This document shows, in pieces, positions 8,854-18,651 of a stretch of DNA of 64,000 nt. The position numbers and the translations under genes are program-made. Below the pieces are notes generated by a model that was not told where the DNA came from, made no database searches, and saw only the letters and a list, made by a program, of their open reading frames with translations. This stretch comes from Agromyces cerinus. Its GTDB lineage: Bacteria > Actinomycetota > Actinomycetes > Actinomycetales > Microbacteriaceae. Where the stretch lies: the NCBI RefSeq assembly GCF_016907835.1, contig NZ_JAFBCT010000001.1, positions 3,038,001 to 3,102,000 on the forward strand, read 5' to 3'. Positions within the stretch are counted from its first letter, which is position 1. Every line of letters starts with the position of its first letter.

Positions 8854-8938
8854 CGGAGGGCGTGGGATTCGAACCCACGAGGCATTGCTGCCCACTGGTT
8901 TTCAAGACCAGCTCCATCGGCCGCTCGGACAGCCCTCC
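8854..8938 (-). tRNA. tRNA-Ser (anticodon TGA)
   Basis: A class II tRNA with a GGAGGGC acceptor arm paired with GCCCTCC, a G discriminator, a variable arm, T-loop GGTTCGAATCC and anticodon loop CTTGAAA giving TGA. It reads UCA-type codons. CCA is not encoded. It lies 28 bp upstream of the first LCP gene and is probably co-oriented with it. Confidence 0.96.
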
Positions 8939-9053
8939 ATGCCCGTGCGATCACATGGATCGTGCAGGCAGGCGCCATTCTAGCCGTTGCGCGTTTCGAT
9001 CAGCCTCTCAATCCCTCCTGAGAGCACCCTGAGGCGACTCGAGGCGTCGCTGA

Positions 9054-10328
9054 TCAGCCCTCGTTCGCGGTCGTGCAGCGCACTTCGTCGCCGGTGAGTC
9101 CGGTGATGTCGCCGGGCAGCGTCTCGGCGGGCGGCGACGTCGCCGGGGCGTCGGTCGCGGCGGCAGGGTCCGGTTCGGGCGCCGGCGCGGTCGGGTCGGC
9201 CACGGTGCCGAACTCCACGTTGTCGTTCGCGGTCGGATCGAGCGCGACGGGCCGGTCCTCCTGCAGCGCGAGGTTGATCGCCTCGGCGGACTCGGTCGGC
9301 ACCACGTGCTGGCCGTCGCCCGCCTCTGCGGTCGGGTACTGGATGAACGCGATCTTCGAGAGGTCGGTGTCCTGCAGCGCCTTCGCGATCGAGATGAGGG
9401 TCGCCGGGTTCTGCAGCTCCTTCGAGAGCTCCATGTTCGAGAGCACGGCCTTCGCGATCGAGTACAGCTTCACGGGGTCGTTGAGCGTGCCGCTCGACTG
9501 CAGCGTGCGCGCGAGCGACGCGAGGAACGCCTGCTGGCTCGCGATGCGCCCGAGGTCGCTGCCGTCGCCGACGGCGTGCCGGGTGCGCAGGAACGCGAGT
9601 GCGTCGTATCCCGAGATCGTCTGCGTTCCGGCCGGCAGATGCAGGCCCGAGTCGACGTCGTCGATCGGGTCGATGAGGCACACCTCGACGCCGCCGACGG
9701 CTTCGGACAGCGCGGCGACGCCCTTGAACTCGACGACGCCGGCGACCGGGATCTTCGTGCCCGTCAGCTGCTCGACCGTGAGCGCCACGCACCCGAGCCC
9801 GCCGTGCTCGAGCACGCTGTTGAGCGGCACCCCCGACATCGCCGAGAGCGGACCCGACGCCGGGTCGACCGGGTCAGGGCACTCGGGCACCGGCACGATC
9901 ATGTCGCGCGGAAGGCTCACGACCTCGACGTGCGAGTGGTCCTGCGAGATGTGCAGCAGCATGTTGACGTCGTTGAGGTCGCCCGAATCCACTTCCGGGT
10001 CGCCGAACGATCCGTCGAGCGGTCGCTTGTCGCTGCCGACGAGCAGGAAGTTGAGCCCGCCGTCCATCGCGCCGATGTCGGGCACGCCGTCGAGCAGGTC
10101 AGCGTTCGCGAGCGAGACGCCGGGCTTGACCGAGCCGACCAGGTCGATCGCCGCATACGCCGCGACGGATGCCGCGCTCACGGCGAGCACCGCGACGACG
10201 GATGCCGCGAGCTTCAGGTACGTCGAAGCAGCACTGCGCCTGGGAAGACGCCCGTGGCGGGGCACCGCCGTCTGCTCGGCAGCAGCCGTCTGCTCGGCAG
10301 CGGCCTGCTGGTCGCCCGTCTCGCTCAT
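9054..10328 (-). CDS. LytR-CpsA-Psr (LCP) family cell-wall transferase, second paralogue
   Basis: A 424-residue paralogue of the 7530-8825 protein with the same plan: basic cytoplasmic head, one membrane helix (about 35-58), and an extracellular LCP domain with NFLLVGSDKRPLDG, SLPRDMIVPVPEC and FLRTRHAVGDGSDLGRIASQQ. The proline/alanine-rich tail ends PGDITGLTGDEVRC, matching the tail of its neighbour even though the linkers differ. The pair look like a local duplication, interrupted by a tRNA-Ser gene. They probably attach secondary wall polymers such as teichuronic-type or rhamnose-containing glycans; the acceptor is not known from sequence. Confidence 0.92.
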   Translation of the reverse strand: MSETGDQQAAAEQTAAAEQTAVPRHGRLPRRSAASTYLKLAASVVAVLAVSAASVAAYAAIDLVGSVKPGVSLANADLLDGVPDIGAMDGGLNFLLVGSDKRPLDGSFGDPEVDSGDLNDVNMLLHISQDHSHVEVVSLPRDMIVPVPECPDPVDPASGPLSAMSGVPLNSVLEHGGLGCVALTVEQLTGTKIPVAGVVEFKGVAALSEAVGGVEVCLIDPIDDVDSGLHLPAGTQTISGYDALAFLRTRHAVGDGSDLGRIASQQAFLASLARTLQSSGTLNDPVKLYSIAKAVLSNMELSKELQNPATLISIAKALQDTDLSKIAFIQYPTAEAGDGQHVVPTESAEAINLALQEDRPVALDPTANDNVEFGTVADPTAPAPEPDPAAATDAPATSPPAETLPGDITGLTGDEVRCTTANEG

Positions 10329-10402
10329 CGCACCCCTCCGACTCGGCCGATTCTATGCTGGTCGGCTCGGAGCCTCCCGACACCGGCGCGAAGCGCGGCG
10401 CG

Positions 10403-11239
10403 TCACGGCAGCGAGTCGAGCACCGCCGCAAGCCCGGCGTCGTCGACCGAACCGCCCACCTCGTTGGCTGCCTCGCGCACCTCGTCGGGCGCCTGGCCCA
10501 TCGCGACGGCGCGGCCGGCTGCGCCCGCCCACGCGAACATCTCGAGGTCGTTGCGCCCGTCGCCGGCGGCGAGCACGCGGTCGATCGGCAGGTCGAGCCA
10601 GCCGCGCACCCGTTCGAGTGCGGTCGCCTTGTTGACCCCGTCGGGAGCGATGTCGAGCCAGGCCGTCCAGCCGATGGCATAGCTCACGTGATGCAGGCCC
10701 ATCTGGTCGACGATGCCGAAGAACTCGTCGAGGCCGTGCTCGAGGCTCGTGACGACGACGCGCGTGGCACGGTGGTCGAGCAGCTCGTCGAAACGCACCT
10801 CGCGGGCGTTCTCGAGGTTCCACTCGGTCATGCCCTCGGTGTAGAGGCGGTAGCCGTCGGGCAGCTCGACCATGAACTTGCCGGCCGGCAGGAACCCGCG
10901 GATGCGCTCGAGCACCTGCGTCGGATCGAACGTCTCGACGTGGCGTCGGATGTACCCGTCGGGCGCCGCGTCGTCGCGCTGCATCGTGATGGCGCCGTTC
11001 GCGCACACGACGTACTCGGGCGTGAGCCCGAGCTGGCCGAGTACCGGAGCGGTCGTCGCCCAAGAGCGACCGGTCGCGAGCGTGACGACGTGGCCGCGGT
11101 CGCGGGCGGCTGCCACCGCGTCGACGACGACCGGGTCGATCGACCCGTCTTCGTGCATGATCGTGCCGTCGACGTCGAGCGCGACGAACCACTGCTCGTC
11201 GACGGCGACGTCGGGGCGCGGCATCCGCTCGATGCTCAT
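10403..11239 (-). CDS. HAD-superfamily (Cof-type) hydrolase
   Basis: A 278-residue phosphatase of the Cof/HAD-IIB type. Motif I is ALDVDGTIM (nucleophile Asp about 21), motif II is VTLATGRSW, and motif IV is [12 protein letters not shown] near the C-terminus, with the alpha/beta cap between. It should dephosphorylate a small sugar or nucleotide phosphate in the cytoplasm. The ATG at 11239 overlaps the serS stop in ATGA, so it is translated with serS; the frame continues upstream only as antisense-like extension inside serS. The substrate cannot be assigned. The serS-HAD pairing is familiar from other actinobacteria. Confidence 0.9.
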   Translation of the reverse strand: MSIERMPRPDVAVDEQWFVALDVDGTIMHEDGSIDPVVVDAVAAARDRGHVVTLATGRSWATTAPVLGQLGLTPEYVVCANGAITMQRDDAAPDGYIRRHVETFDPTQVLERIRGFLPAGKFMVELPDGYRLYTEGMTEWNLENAREVRFDELLDHRATRVVVTSLEHGLDEFFGIVDQMGLHHVSYAIGWTAWLDIAPDGVNKATALERVRGWLDLPIDRVLAAGDGRNDLEMFAWAGAAGRAVAMGQAPDEVREAANEVGGSVDDAGLAAVLDSLP

Positions 11240-12501
11240 GCGATCGGCTCGAGCACCTCGAGGCCGCCGAGGTAGCCGCGAAGCGCCTCGGGCACCACGA
11301 CCGAGCCGTCGGCCTGCTGGTGGGTCTCGAGGATCGCGACGAGCCAGCGCGTCGTCGCGAGCGTGCCGTTGAGCGTCGCGACGGGAGCCGTCTTGCCGGT
11401 CTCGGTGCGGTGACGGATGTCGAGGCGGCGCGCCTGGAACGTCGTGCAGTTCGAGGTGGAGGTGAGCTCGCGGTAGGCGTTCTGCGTGGGCACCCACGCC
11501 TCGACGTCGTACTTGCGGGCGGCGCTCGTGCCGAGGTCGCCGGCCGCGGTGTCGATCACGCGGTACGTGAGGCCGAGGTCCTGCAGCATGCCCTCCTGCC
11601 AGCCGAGCAGGCGCTCGTGCTCGGCCTCGGCGTCGGCCGGGTCGATGAAGGTGAACATCTCGAGCTTGTTGAACTGGTGCACCCGGATGATGCCGCGAGT
11701 GTCTTTGCCGTGGCTGCCGGCCTCGCTGCGGTAGCAGGTCGACCAGCCCGCATAGCGGATCGGCCCGTTCGAGACGTCGATGATCTCGTCGGCGTGGTAG
11801 CCGGCGAGCGCGACCTCGCTCGTGCCCGTGAGGTAGAGCTCCTGCTCGGGCAGGTAGTACACCTCGTCGGCGTGCGCGCCGAGGTAGCCGGTGCCCTGCA
11901 TGATCTCGGGGCGCACGAGCGTGGGCGTGATGAGCGGGGTGAAGCCGGCCGCGATCGCCCGGTCGAGGCCCATGTTCATGATCGCGAGCTCGAGGCGGGC
12001 GCCGATGCCCTTGAGGTAGTGGAAGCGCGCGCCCGAGACCTTCGCGCCGCGCTGCATGTCGATGGCGTCGAGCAGCTCGCCGATCTCGAGGTGATCGCGG
12101 GGCTCGAACTCGAACGCGGGGATCTCGCCGACCTCGCGCAGCACGATGAAGTCGTCTTCGCCGCCGGCCGGCACGCCGTCGATGACGATGTTGCCGAGCC
12201 GCTGCACGGCGAGCGTGAACTCGGCCTCGGCGTCGCTCGCGGCCTGGTTCGCGGCCTTCACTCGGGCGGCGAGCTCCTGCGCCTCGGCGACGAGGGCGGC
12301 CTTGGCCTCTTTCGGGGCCTGCGCGACCTGCTTGCCGAAGGCGTTCTGCTCGGCGCGGAGCGCCTCGAAGACGGTGATCGCGGTGCGCCGCGCGGCATCG
12401 GCTTCGACGGCCGCGTCGACGAGCGCCACGGACTCGCCTCGGAGTTCTTGCGAACGCTTGATGAGGTCGGGGTTCTCGCGAAGCAGCACGGGATCGATCA
12501 C
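11236..12501 (-). CDS. serS: Seryl-tRNA synthetase
   Basis: A 421-residue class II synthetase that charges tRNA-Ser. The N-terminal part (about 1-105) is the long coiled-coil arm that grips the variable arm of tRNA-Ser. The catalytic part shows the [10 protein letters not shown] segment, motif 2 [17 protein letters not shown], and motif 3 [19 protein letters not shown]. The GTG start at 12501 ([15 protein letters not shown]) is the conserved SerRS N-terminus. Its stop overlaps the HAD gene. Two tRNA-Ser genes lie 2.3-5 kb downstream, so substrate and enzyme are encoded together. Confidence 0.97.
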   Translation of the reverse strand: MIDPVLLRENPDLIKRSQELRGESVALVDAAVEADAARRTAITVFEALRAEQNAFGKQVAQAPKEAKAALVAEAQELAARVKAANQAASDAEAEFTLAVQRLGNIVIDGVPAGGEDDFIVLREVGEIPAFEFEPRDHLEIGELLDAIDMQRGAKVSGARFHYLKGIGARLELAIMNMGLDRAIAAGFTPLITPTLVRPEIMQGTGYLGAHADEVYYLPEQELYLTGTSEVALAGYHADEIIDVSNGPIRYAGWSTCYRSEAGSHGKDTRGIIRVHQFNKLEMFTFIDPADAEAEHERLLGWQEGMLQDLGLTYRVIDTAAGDLGTSAARKYDVEAWVPTQNAYRELTSTSNCTTFQARRLDIRHRTETGKTAPVATLNGTLATTRWLVAILETHQQADGSVVVPEALRGYLGGLEVLEPIA

Positions 12502-12609
12502 CCGAGCAAGTCTAGCCGCGGCATCCGACCCCCTGATCTGCGGTTGCATCCATCGGCGAGCGCGGGTGTACCGGGTGGATTCCCGGCGCGATGCAATACC
12601 GTTGGCAGC

Positions 12610-13617
12610 GTGACGGCAGACCAGCAGGGGGCGGCGGATGTCGCGGGCCGACGCCCGCGAGCCGCCGTGATCTTCAACCCCACCAAGCAGGGCGTCGAGA
12701 CGCTGCGTGCCGCGGTCGCGGCGGCAGAGGAGCGTCAGCACTTCTCCCCCTCGCTCTGGATCGAGACGGCGGCCGACGATCCGGGCAAGGGCATGGCGCG
12801 CGAAGCCCTCGAGGCGGGCGTCGACCTCGTGATCGCCGCGGGCGGCGACGGCACCGTGCGCTCGGTGGCCGCGACCCTCCGAGGCACCGGCGTGCCGCTC
12901 GGACTCGTGCCCATCGGCACTGGCAACCTCTTCGCCCGCAACCTCGAGATCCCCGTCAACGACCAGGCCGACGCCGTCGTGCTCGCCTTCGCGGGCCTCG
13001 ACCGTGCCGTCGACGTCATCGTCGCCGACGTCACACGCGCCGACGGAACCGAGGAGACCCACGTCTCACTCGTCATGAGCGGCATCGGCATCGACGCCGC
13101 GATGATCTCGAACACGAACCCCGACCTGAAGAAGCGCGTCGGTTGGCTCGCCTACGTCGATGCGGGTCTGCGGGCCCTCCCCGCCTCGAAACCGTTCCGC
13201 GCCGTGCACCGGCTCGACGCGGGCCGACACCACCGCTCGAAGGTCTCGAGCATCCTCGTCGCGAACCTCGGCTACCTGCCGGGCAATATCGAGCTGATCC
13301 CCGACGCCGAGATCGACGACGGCAAGCTCGACGTGGTGGTGCTGGCACCGCGGAACCTCTTCGGCTGGCTCCTCATCTGGCGCAAGATCACGTGGGAGAA
13401 CCGCGTGCTGCGCAAGTCCGCACTCGGCCGGCAGTTCCTCGACCTCACGGGCGGCAACCGGCGCAGCGAGATCGTCTACCTGCGCGGACGGGCGGTCGAC
13501 CTCGAGATCGACGGGGCCCCCGAGGAGTTCGAGATCGACGGCGACGAGTTCGGGCTCGTCGCCGCGGCGCGGTTCACGGTCGATCCGGCCGCGCTGATCG
13601 TTCGAGTTCCGAGCTGA
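12610..13617 (+). CDS. Diacylglycerol kinase-family lipid kinase
   Basis: A 335-residue DAGK-catalytic (YegS/DgkB type) protein. Early in the protein come IFNPTKQG and then [12 protein letters not shown], followed by [15 protein letters not shown], the nucleotide-binding motifs of this fold. The C-terminal beta domain includes [27 protein letters not shown]. It should phosphorylate diacylglycerol or a related lipid at the membrane. GTG at 12610 is the start giving the family N-terminus; there is no Shine-Dalgarno, and a TACCGT hexamer at 12597-12602 would fit a nearly leaderless transcript. It diverges from serS. Its 3' end overlaps the next, convergent gene by 44 bp. Confidence 0.9.
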   Translation: MTADQQGAADVAGRRPRAAVIFNPTKQGVETLRAAVAAAEERQHFSPSLWIETAADDPGKGMAREALEAGVDLVIAAGGDGTVRSVAATLRGTGVPLGLVPIGTGNLFARNLEIPVNDQADAVVLAFAGLDRAVDVIVADVTRADGTEETHVSLVMSGIGIDAAMISNTNPDLKKRVGWLAYVDAGLRALPASKPFRAVHRLDAGRHHRSKVSSILVANLGYLPGNIELIPDAEIDDGKLDVVVLAPRNLFGWLLIWRKITWENRVLRKSALGRQFLDLTGGNRRSEIVYLRGRAVDLEIDGAPEEFEIDGDEFGLVAAARFTVDPAALIVRVPS

Positions 13618-14488
13618 TCGTCGCGCGACGCACCTCGACCGCGACGAGCGCCACGAACGCGGCGATCGCGGCGAGCGCGAGCGGGCCGACCAGGGTCTGC
13701 GCGAACTGGCCGAGCGCGATCTGGGCGAACACGTCAGCCTGTTCACCGGTGGGGTTGCCGTTTCCGTCGAAGACGAGGCCGGCGTTCGCGAACGAAGCCT
13801 CCGAGGCCCTGCCGACGGCCCAGGCGACGCCGACGACGCCGAGCGCCCCGATCGAGACGAGTGCCCACCATGCCGTGCCGCGGCCGAGCCGGCCCTCCGC
13901 ATCGTCGCTCGCTTCGACGGCACCCCGGAGGTGCAGGAACGCCGCGAGCGCCGTGACCACGACCACGCCGGTCGCCCCGGCCATGATCAGCGACGGCGAC
14001 AACGTCCAGCCCAGGTCTCGAAGCCACTGATCCCCCGACGAGACCGTGCCGGTGTAGTAGCCGATGTCGGAGTTCACCATCCACGACAGATACGCCCCGG
14101 CGGCGAACGCCGCGAGCGTGACCGTCCATCCGGCGATGAGCCAGCCGATCGCCGACCGGCCCGACGAGACGGCCTCGACGACGAACGCGTCGCGGGCCTG
14201 CTCCTCGTGGTCGACCTCGTTGCGAGCCCGCTCGACGACGCGCTCGGCACGAGGACCCGAGTCGACCGCGGAGACGGGGGTCGCGGGTGCCGGCCGACCC
14301 CCACCCGATGACGGACGACCGGCGTCGCTCGTCGCGATCGGCGCCGGCGCGGGCGGATCGGGAACCCGCAGCCTCGCCGCAGGCACGGCCGCCGCTGCAT
14401 CCGTCGTGATCTCCTCGCCGCCTGCGTAGCCTCGCTGGTATCGCGGATCGAACCGCGGATCGATACCGCTCGTGGCGCCTTCGCTCAC
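13574..14488 (-). CDS. Hypothetical membrane protein with proline-rich N-terminus
   Basis: A 304-residue protein I do not recognise. About 120 N-terminal residues are hydrophilic, rich in Pro, Ala and Arg (probably disordered and cytoplasmic), followed by four predicted membrane helices, for example IGWLIAGWTVTLAAFAAGAYL and a last one near ALAAIAAFVALVAVEV. The GTG start at 14488 has GGAGGAG upstream. It sits 28 bp downstream of pheA on the same strand and may be cotranscribed with it. The 44-bp overlap with the convergent lipid kinase gene means each coding end is antisense to the other. No catalytic motif is visible. Confidence 0.8.
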   Translation of the reverse strand: MSEGATSGIDPRFDPRYQRGYAGGEEITTDAAAAVPAARLRVPDPPAPAPIATSDAGRPSSGGGRPAPATPVSAVDSGPRAERVVERARNEVDHEEQARDAFVVEAVSSGRSAIGWLIAGWTVTLAAFAAGAYLSWMVNSDIGYYTGTVSSGDQWLRDLGWTLSPSLIMAGATGVVVVTALAAFLHLRGAVEASDDAEGRLGRGTAWWALVSIGALGVVGVAWAVGRASEASFANAGLVFDGNGNPTGEQADVFAQIALGQFAQTLVGPLALAAIAAFVALVAVEVRRATISSELERSARPDRP

Positions 14489-14516
14489 GTCAGCTCCTCC
14501 GGTCAGGGCCGCCCGA

Positions 14517-15470
14517 TCAGTCGGGTTCGCCGCTCAGCAGGCCGCGCAACCAGTCGCGCGCCTCGATGAAGATGCCGTCATCGTACTTCGAGTGGTACGC
14601 GACCGTCTGCTCGTCGGCCCTCGGGTACGACCCGAGGAAGATGACGTTGGGGCTCGTGCGGCGCAGGCCGAGCAGTGCGTCGGCGACCCGCTCGTCGGCG
14701 ATGTGCCCGTCGACGTCGACGACGAACCGGTAGCGGCCGAGGGCGTCGCCGATGGGCCGCGACTGGATGAGCGAGAGGTTCACGCCTCGCGTCGAGAACT
14801 GCTCGAGCATCGCGAGCAGGGCGCCCGGTTCGTCGTCGGGCAGCTCGACGATGAGGCTCGTCTTGTCGGCTCCGGTCGGCTCCGGCAGTTCGCGGGAGCG
14901 GCTGACGAGCACGAAGCGCGTGACCGCGTTGGGGTTGTCGCCGATGTCGCGGGCGAGCACGTCGACGTCGAGGTGGTCGGTGATGCCGGGCGGCGCGACG
15001 GCCGCGTCGGCCTGGCTGCCTTCGAAGAGGGATGCCGCGGCCGACACGTTGCTCGTCGCGGGAATGTGCCCGTGGTCGGGGAGTTCTCGCTCAAGCCAGC
15101 CGCGCGACTGCGCGTATGCGACGGGATGGGCGTTGACGACCCGGACCTCGGCGAGCGTGGTGCCGGGCCGGGCCACGAGCACGAAGTTCACCGGCACGAG
15201 GTACTCGCCGAGGATGCGGAGGCCGGGCACGGTCGCGAGCGCGTCCTGCGTCGCCGTCACGCCGCCGTCGATCGAGTTCTCGATCGCGATCATCGCGGCG
15301 GTCGAGCGGCCGCTCGTGACGTCGGCGAGCGCTTCGCCGACGTTGTTGACGCCGCGCCAGTGCTTTCCGGATGCCGCGGCGACCTGCTTCAGCGCCGCCT
15401 CGGTGAATGTGCCGGCCGGCCCCAGGTAGGAGTAGGTCTCCTCGGGCGGTGTGGGCGCGGCATCCGTCAT
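14517..15470 (-). CDS. pheA: Prephenate dehydratase
   Basis: A 317-residue monofunctional prephenate dehydratase that converts prephenate to phenylpyruvate in phenylalanine synthesis. The catalytic PDT domain (about 10-190) shows SYLGPAGTFTEAAL, AMIAIENSIDGGVTATQDAL and the catalytic TRF of AVTRFVLVSR. An ACT domain follows (about 205-285), with GALLAMLEQFSTRGVNLSLIQSRP, where phenylalanine normally binds for feedback inhibition. The start at 15470 (MTDAAPTPPEE) is preferred over an upstream in-frame codon. It diverges from the DUF445 gene. Confidence 0.96.
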   Translation of the reverse strand: MTDAAPTPPEETYSYLGPAGTFTEAALKQVAAASGKHWRGVNNVGEALADVTSGRSTAAMIAIENSIDGGVTATQDALATVPGLRILGEYLVPVNFVLVARPGTTLAEVRVVNAHPVAYAQSRGWLERELPDHGHIPATSNVSAAASLFEGSQADAAVAPPGITDHLDVDVLARDIGDNPNAVTRFVLVSRSRELPEPTGADKTSLIVELPDDEPGALLAMLEQFSTRGVNLSLIQSRPIGDALGRYRFVVDVDGHIADERVADALLGLRRTSPNVIFLGSYPRADEQTVAYHSKYDDGIFIEARDWLRGLLSGEPD

Positions 15471-15570
15471 GCAGGCCAGCCTATCCACCGGGCCGTGACC
15501 GAGCGGCTAGCGTCGACACCGTGCGACGCCGTGCGACCGCGCGGCGCCGTGCACCGTGAGGAGGGCCCCG

Positions 15571-16848
15571 ATGACCACGATCGACGAGCACCGGACCGTG
15601 CCCACCGACGTCGAGCGGCTCGCGGCGCTGCGCCGCATGAAGCGCGTCGCGACGGGGCTGCTGATCGGCGCAGCCGTCGTCTTCGCGGTGTCGTTCGCCC
15701 TGCAGGACGAGGTGCCGTGGCTCGCCTACGTGCGCGCGGCCGCCGAGGGCGCCATGGTCGGCGCGATCGCCGACTGGTTCGCGGTGACGGCGCTGTTCCG
15801 CCACCCACTCGGCATCCCGATCCCGCACACCGCGATCATCCCGAACCGCAAGGACGAGATCGGCGCGACCCTCGGCGCCTTCGTCGAGCACGAGTTCCTC
15901 TCCGACGAGGTCGTGCTCGGCAAGCTCCGCTCGATCGGCATCGCCCGCCGGCTCGGGGGCTGGCTCGCGACGCCCGCCAATGCCGAGCGGCTGACCGCCG
16001 AGGCATCCGTCGCCGCACGCGGCGTGCTCACCCTGCTCGGCGACGACGACGTCGAGGACGTGATCGAGCGGCTCGCCAGGCGCCACCTCTTCGAGCCCGA
16101 GTGGGGCCCGGCGATCGGCCGGGTCGGCGCCCGGCTCGTGGCCGCCGACCAGCAGCGCGCCGCGGTCGACGCCGTGCTCGAGAAGGCCGAAGGCTGGCTC
16201 GAGGCACACCCCGAGGCATTCGGCAGCATGGTCTCCGACCGGCTCCCCCGCTGGATGCCCGGCTTCGTCGACCGGCTCGTGGACGACCGCGCCGCCCGCG
16301 AGGTGCTCGCGTTCATCCGGGTGGTGCGCGCCGACCCTGCGCATCCCCTGCGCCTCGCGATCGACCGCTACCTCGCCGAGCTCGCCGACGACCTGCAGCA
16401 CGACCCGGCGATGATCGCCCGGGTCGAGCAGCTGAAGGACGAGCTGCTCGCGAGCCCGCGCGTGCGCGAGTTCGCGGGCGAGGCGTGGGCCTCGGTGAAG
16501 GCCACACTCGATGCCGCGCTCGCCGACCCCTCGAGCGAGCTGCGGTCCGGGCTGACCGCGGCGGTCGTCGAGGTGGGCGCCCGACTCGTCGTCGACGAGG
16601 GCCTCGCGGCGAAGGTCGACACCTGGGTGACTGATGCCGCGGCCTACGTCGTGCGCAACTACCGACACGAGATCGCGGGGGTCATCACCGAGACCGTCGA
16701 GCGGTGGGATCCGCGCGAGACGACCGAGAAGCTCGAGCTGCAGGTGGGACGCGACCTGCAGTTCATCCGCATCAACGGCACCGTCGTCGGCGCGCTCGCG
16801 GGGCTCGCGATCTACTCCATCGCCACGGCGGTGCACGCGCTCGTGTGA
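15571..16848 (+). CDS. DUF445 family membrane protein
   Basis: A 425-residue protein of the DUF445 family, with an N-terminal membrane segment (about 28-45), the conserved GAMVGAIADWFAVTALFRHPLGIPIPHTAIIP region, a long helical middle part, and a C-terminal membrane helix. The function of the family is unknown; it is an envelope protein in other bacteria. ATG at 15571 is chosen because GAGGAGGG lies just upstream, although a GTG at 15556 is in frame. It is divergent from pheA and lies 93 bp before pgm. Confidence 0.88.
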   Translation: MTTIDEHRTVPTDVERLAALRRMKRVATGLLIGAAVVFAVSFALQDEVPWLAYVRAAAEGAMVGAIADWFAVTALFRHPLGIPIPHTAIIPNRKDEIGATLGAFVEHEFLSDEVVLGKLRSIGIARRLGGWLATPANAERLTAEASVAARGVLTLLGDDDVEDVIERLARRHLFEPEWGPAIGRVGARLVAADQQRAAVDAVLEKAEGWLEAHPEAFGSMVSDRLPRWMPGFVDRLVDDRAAREVLAFIRVVRADPAHPLRLAIDRYLAELADDLQHDPAMIARVEQLKDELLASPRVREFAGEAWASVKATLDAALADPSSELRSGLTAAVVEVGARLVVDEGLAAKVDTWVTDAAAYVVRNYRHEIAGVITETVERWDPRETTEKLELQVGRDLQFIRINGTVVGALAGLAIYSIATAVHALV

Positions 16849-16941
16849 GCTCCCTCCCCCATCGGAGAGATCGTCGGCAACGGTTGCAGAGCCGGACGCA
16901 TCGACCGTGACGCGGCACCGCGCCGGTGCCAGACTGGTCGC

Positions 16942-18567
16942 ATGCACGAGCGCGCAGGCACCCCGGCCATCGAATCCGACCTCATCGACGTGGAGGCCCT
17001 CGTCAGGGCGTACTACGAGCTGCATCCCGATGCGTCGGTGCCCGAGCAGCGCGTCGCCTTCGGCACCTCCGGCCACCGCGGCTCCGCGTTCAACACCGCG
17101 TTCAACGAGGACCACATCCTCGCCATCACGCAGGCGATCGTGGAGTACCGCGCCTCGCAGGGCATCACGGGCCCGCTCTTCATCGGCGCCGACACCCATG
17201 CGCTCAGCGCCCCCGCGCAGACGACCGCGCTCGACGTGCTCGTCGCCAATCAGGTGCGCGTGCTCGCCGACGAGTTCGACGACTACGTGCCGACGCCCGC
17301 GCTCTCGCACGCCATCCTGAAGTGGAACAACGACCCCGCCAAGCGCGCAGAGGGCGAGGCCGACGGCATCGTCATCACGCCGTCGCACAACCCGCCGCAG
17401 GACGGCGGGTTCAAGTACAACCCGCCGCACGGCGGCCCGGCCGACTCCGACGCCACCTCGTGGATCGCCGCCCGCGCCAACGAGCTCATCGCCGACGGCC
17501 TGAAGGGTGTCAAGCAGGCCGAGCCGAGCGGCGTCGAGACCTACGACTTCCGCGGCAACTACGTCGACGACCTCGCGAACATCATCGACTTCGACGCGAT
17601 CCGCGCGTCGGGCATCCGTATCGGCGCCGACCCGCTCGGCGGGGCATCCGTCTCGTACTGGGGCGCGATCCGCGACCGCTACGAGCTCGACCTGACGGTC
17701 GTCAACGAACGCGTCGACCCGACCTGGTCGTTCATGACCCTCGACTGGGACGGCAAGATCCGCATGGACCCGTCGTCGCCGAGCGCGATGGCCTCGGTGC
17801 TCGCCCACGAGGGCTTCGACATCCTCACGGGCAACGACGCCGACGCCGACCGGCACGGCATCGTCACGCCCGACGGCGGCCTCATGAACCCCAACCACTA
17901 CCTCGCCGTCGCGATCGAGTACCTGTTCGGCCACCGTCCGAACTGGCGAGCGGATGCCGCGATCGGCAAGACGCTCGTGTCGAGCTCGATGATCGACCGG
18001 GTCGCCGCGGCACTCGACCGTCGGCTCTGGGAGGTGCCGGTGGGCTTCAAGTGGTTCGTGCCCGGCCTCGTCGACGGCTCGGTCGGCTTCGGCGGCGAAG
18101 AGAGCGCGGGCGCCTCGTTCCTGCGCTTCGACGGCACCGTCTGGACGACCGACAAAGACGGCATCCTGCTGTGCCTGCTGGCCTCCGAGATCCGCGCGGT
18201 CACCGGCAAGTCGCCCTCCGCGCTCTACGCGGAGCTCGTCGAGCGCTTCGGCGACCCCGCCTACGAGCGCACGGATGCCGCGGCATCCGCTGCCCAGAAG
18301 GCGGCACTCGGCAGGCTCGACGGCGACGCCATCGCGGCGACCGAGCTCGCCGGCGACCCGATCACGGCGAAGCTCTCGCACGCGCCGGGCAACGGTGCGG
18401 CGATCGGCGGGGTGAAGGTCGAGACGGCCGACGCGTGGTTCGCGGCGCGGCCGAGCGGCACCGAAGACGTCTACAAGATCTACGCCGAGTCGTTCAGGGG
18501 CGCGGAGCACCTGCGGCTCGTGCAGGCCGAGGCGAAGGCGATCGTCGACGCGGCGCTCGGGGGCTGA
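16942..18567 (+). CDS. pgm: Phosphoglucomutase (alpha-D-glucose phosphate-specific)
   Basis: A 541-residue alpha-D-phosphohexomutase that interconverts glucose 1-phosphate and glucose 6-phosphate. The phosphoserine loop is [19 protein letters not shown], the metal loop is [13 protein letters not shown], the sugar-recognition loop is [11 protein letters not shown], and the C-terminal phosphate-binding loop is [12 protein letters not shown]. The N-terminus contains the family-specific [20 protein letters not shown]. Length matches the bacterial Pgm branch. It stands alone on the forward strand and is followed by an inverted repeat. It links sugar catabolism, including the imported sugars of this window, to glycogen and wall-precursor synthesis. 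Confidence 0.97.
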   Translation: MHERAGTPAIESDLIDVEALVRAYYELHPDASVPEQRVAFGTSGHRGSAFNTAFNEDHILAITQAIVEYRASQGITGPLFIGADTHALSAPAQTTALDVLVANQVRVLADEFDDYVPTPALSHAILKWNNDPAKRAEGEADGIVITPSHNPPQDGGFKYNPPHGGPADSDATSWIAARANELIADGLKGVKQAEPSGVETYDFRGNYVDDLANIIDFDAIRASGIRIGADPLGGASVSYWGAIRDRYELDLTVVNERVDPTWSFMTLDWDGKIRMDPSSPSAMASVLAHEGFDILTGNDADADRHGIVTPDGGLMNPNHYLAVAIEYLFGHRPNWRADAAIGKTLVSSSMIDRVAAALDRRLWEVPVGFKWFVPGLVDGSVGFGGEESAGASFLRFDGTVWTTDKDGILLCLLASEIRAVTGKSPSALYAELVERFGDPAYERTDAAASAAQKAALGRLDGDAIAATELAGDPITAKLSHAPGNGAAIGGVKVETADAWFAARPSGTEDVYKIYAESFRGAEHLRLVQAEAKAIVDAALGG

Positions 18568-18580
18568 GCCTGCCGGCCCC

Positions 18581-18643
18581 TGCGGATTGAGCCTGTCGAA
18601 ACCGAGCTCTCGCCGAAGTGGGTTTCGACAAGCTCAACCCGCA
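18581..18643. repeat. Intergenic inverted repeat with GGTTTCGACAAGCTCAACC core
   Basis: Arms at 18581-18604 and 18620-18643 pair as TGCGG..GAGC.TGTCGAAACC with GGTTTCGACA.GCTC..CCGCA around a central spacer. It lies between the pgm stop and the convergent amidase-like gene, so it can act as a bidirectional terminator. The GGTTTCGACAAGCTCAACC word is a familiar dispersed intergenic repeat of Microbacteriaceae genomes (from memory). Confidence 0.75.
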
Positions 18644-18651
18644 GAGCGAGG

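Noticed and set aside
7366..8938. tRNA-Ser genes as integration sites of a mobile element
   Set aside because: No integrase, direct repeat of the tRNA 3' end or phage gene is adjacent.
15481..18510. A very long reverse-strand open frame opposite the DUF445 and pgm genes
   Set aside because: It is antisense to two clear families and has the composition of a high-GC shadow frame, with runs of Arg, Glu, Asp and Val but no motif.
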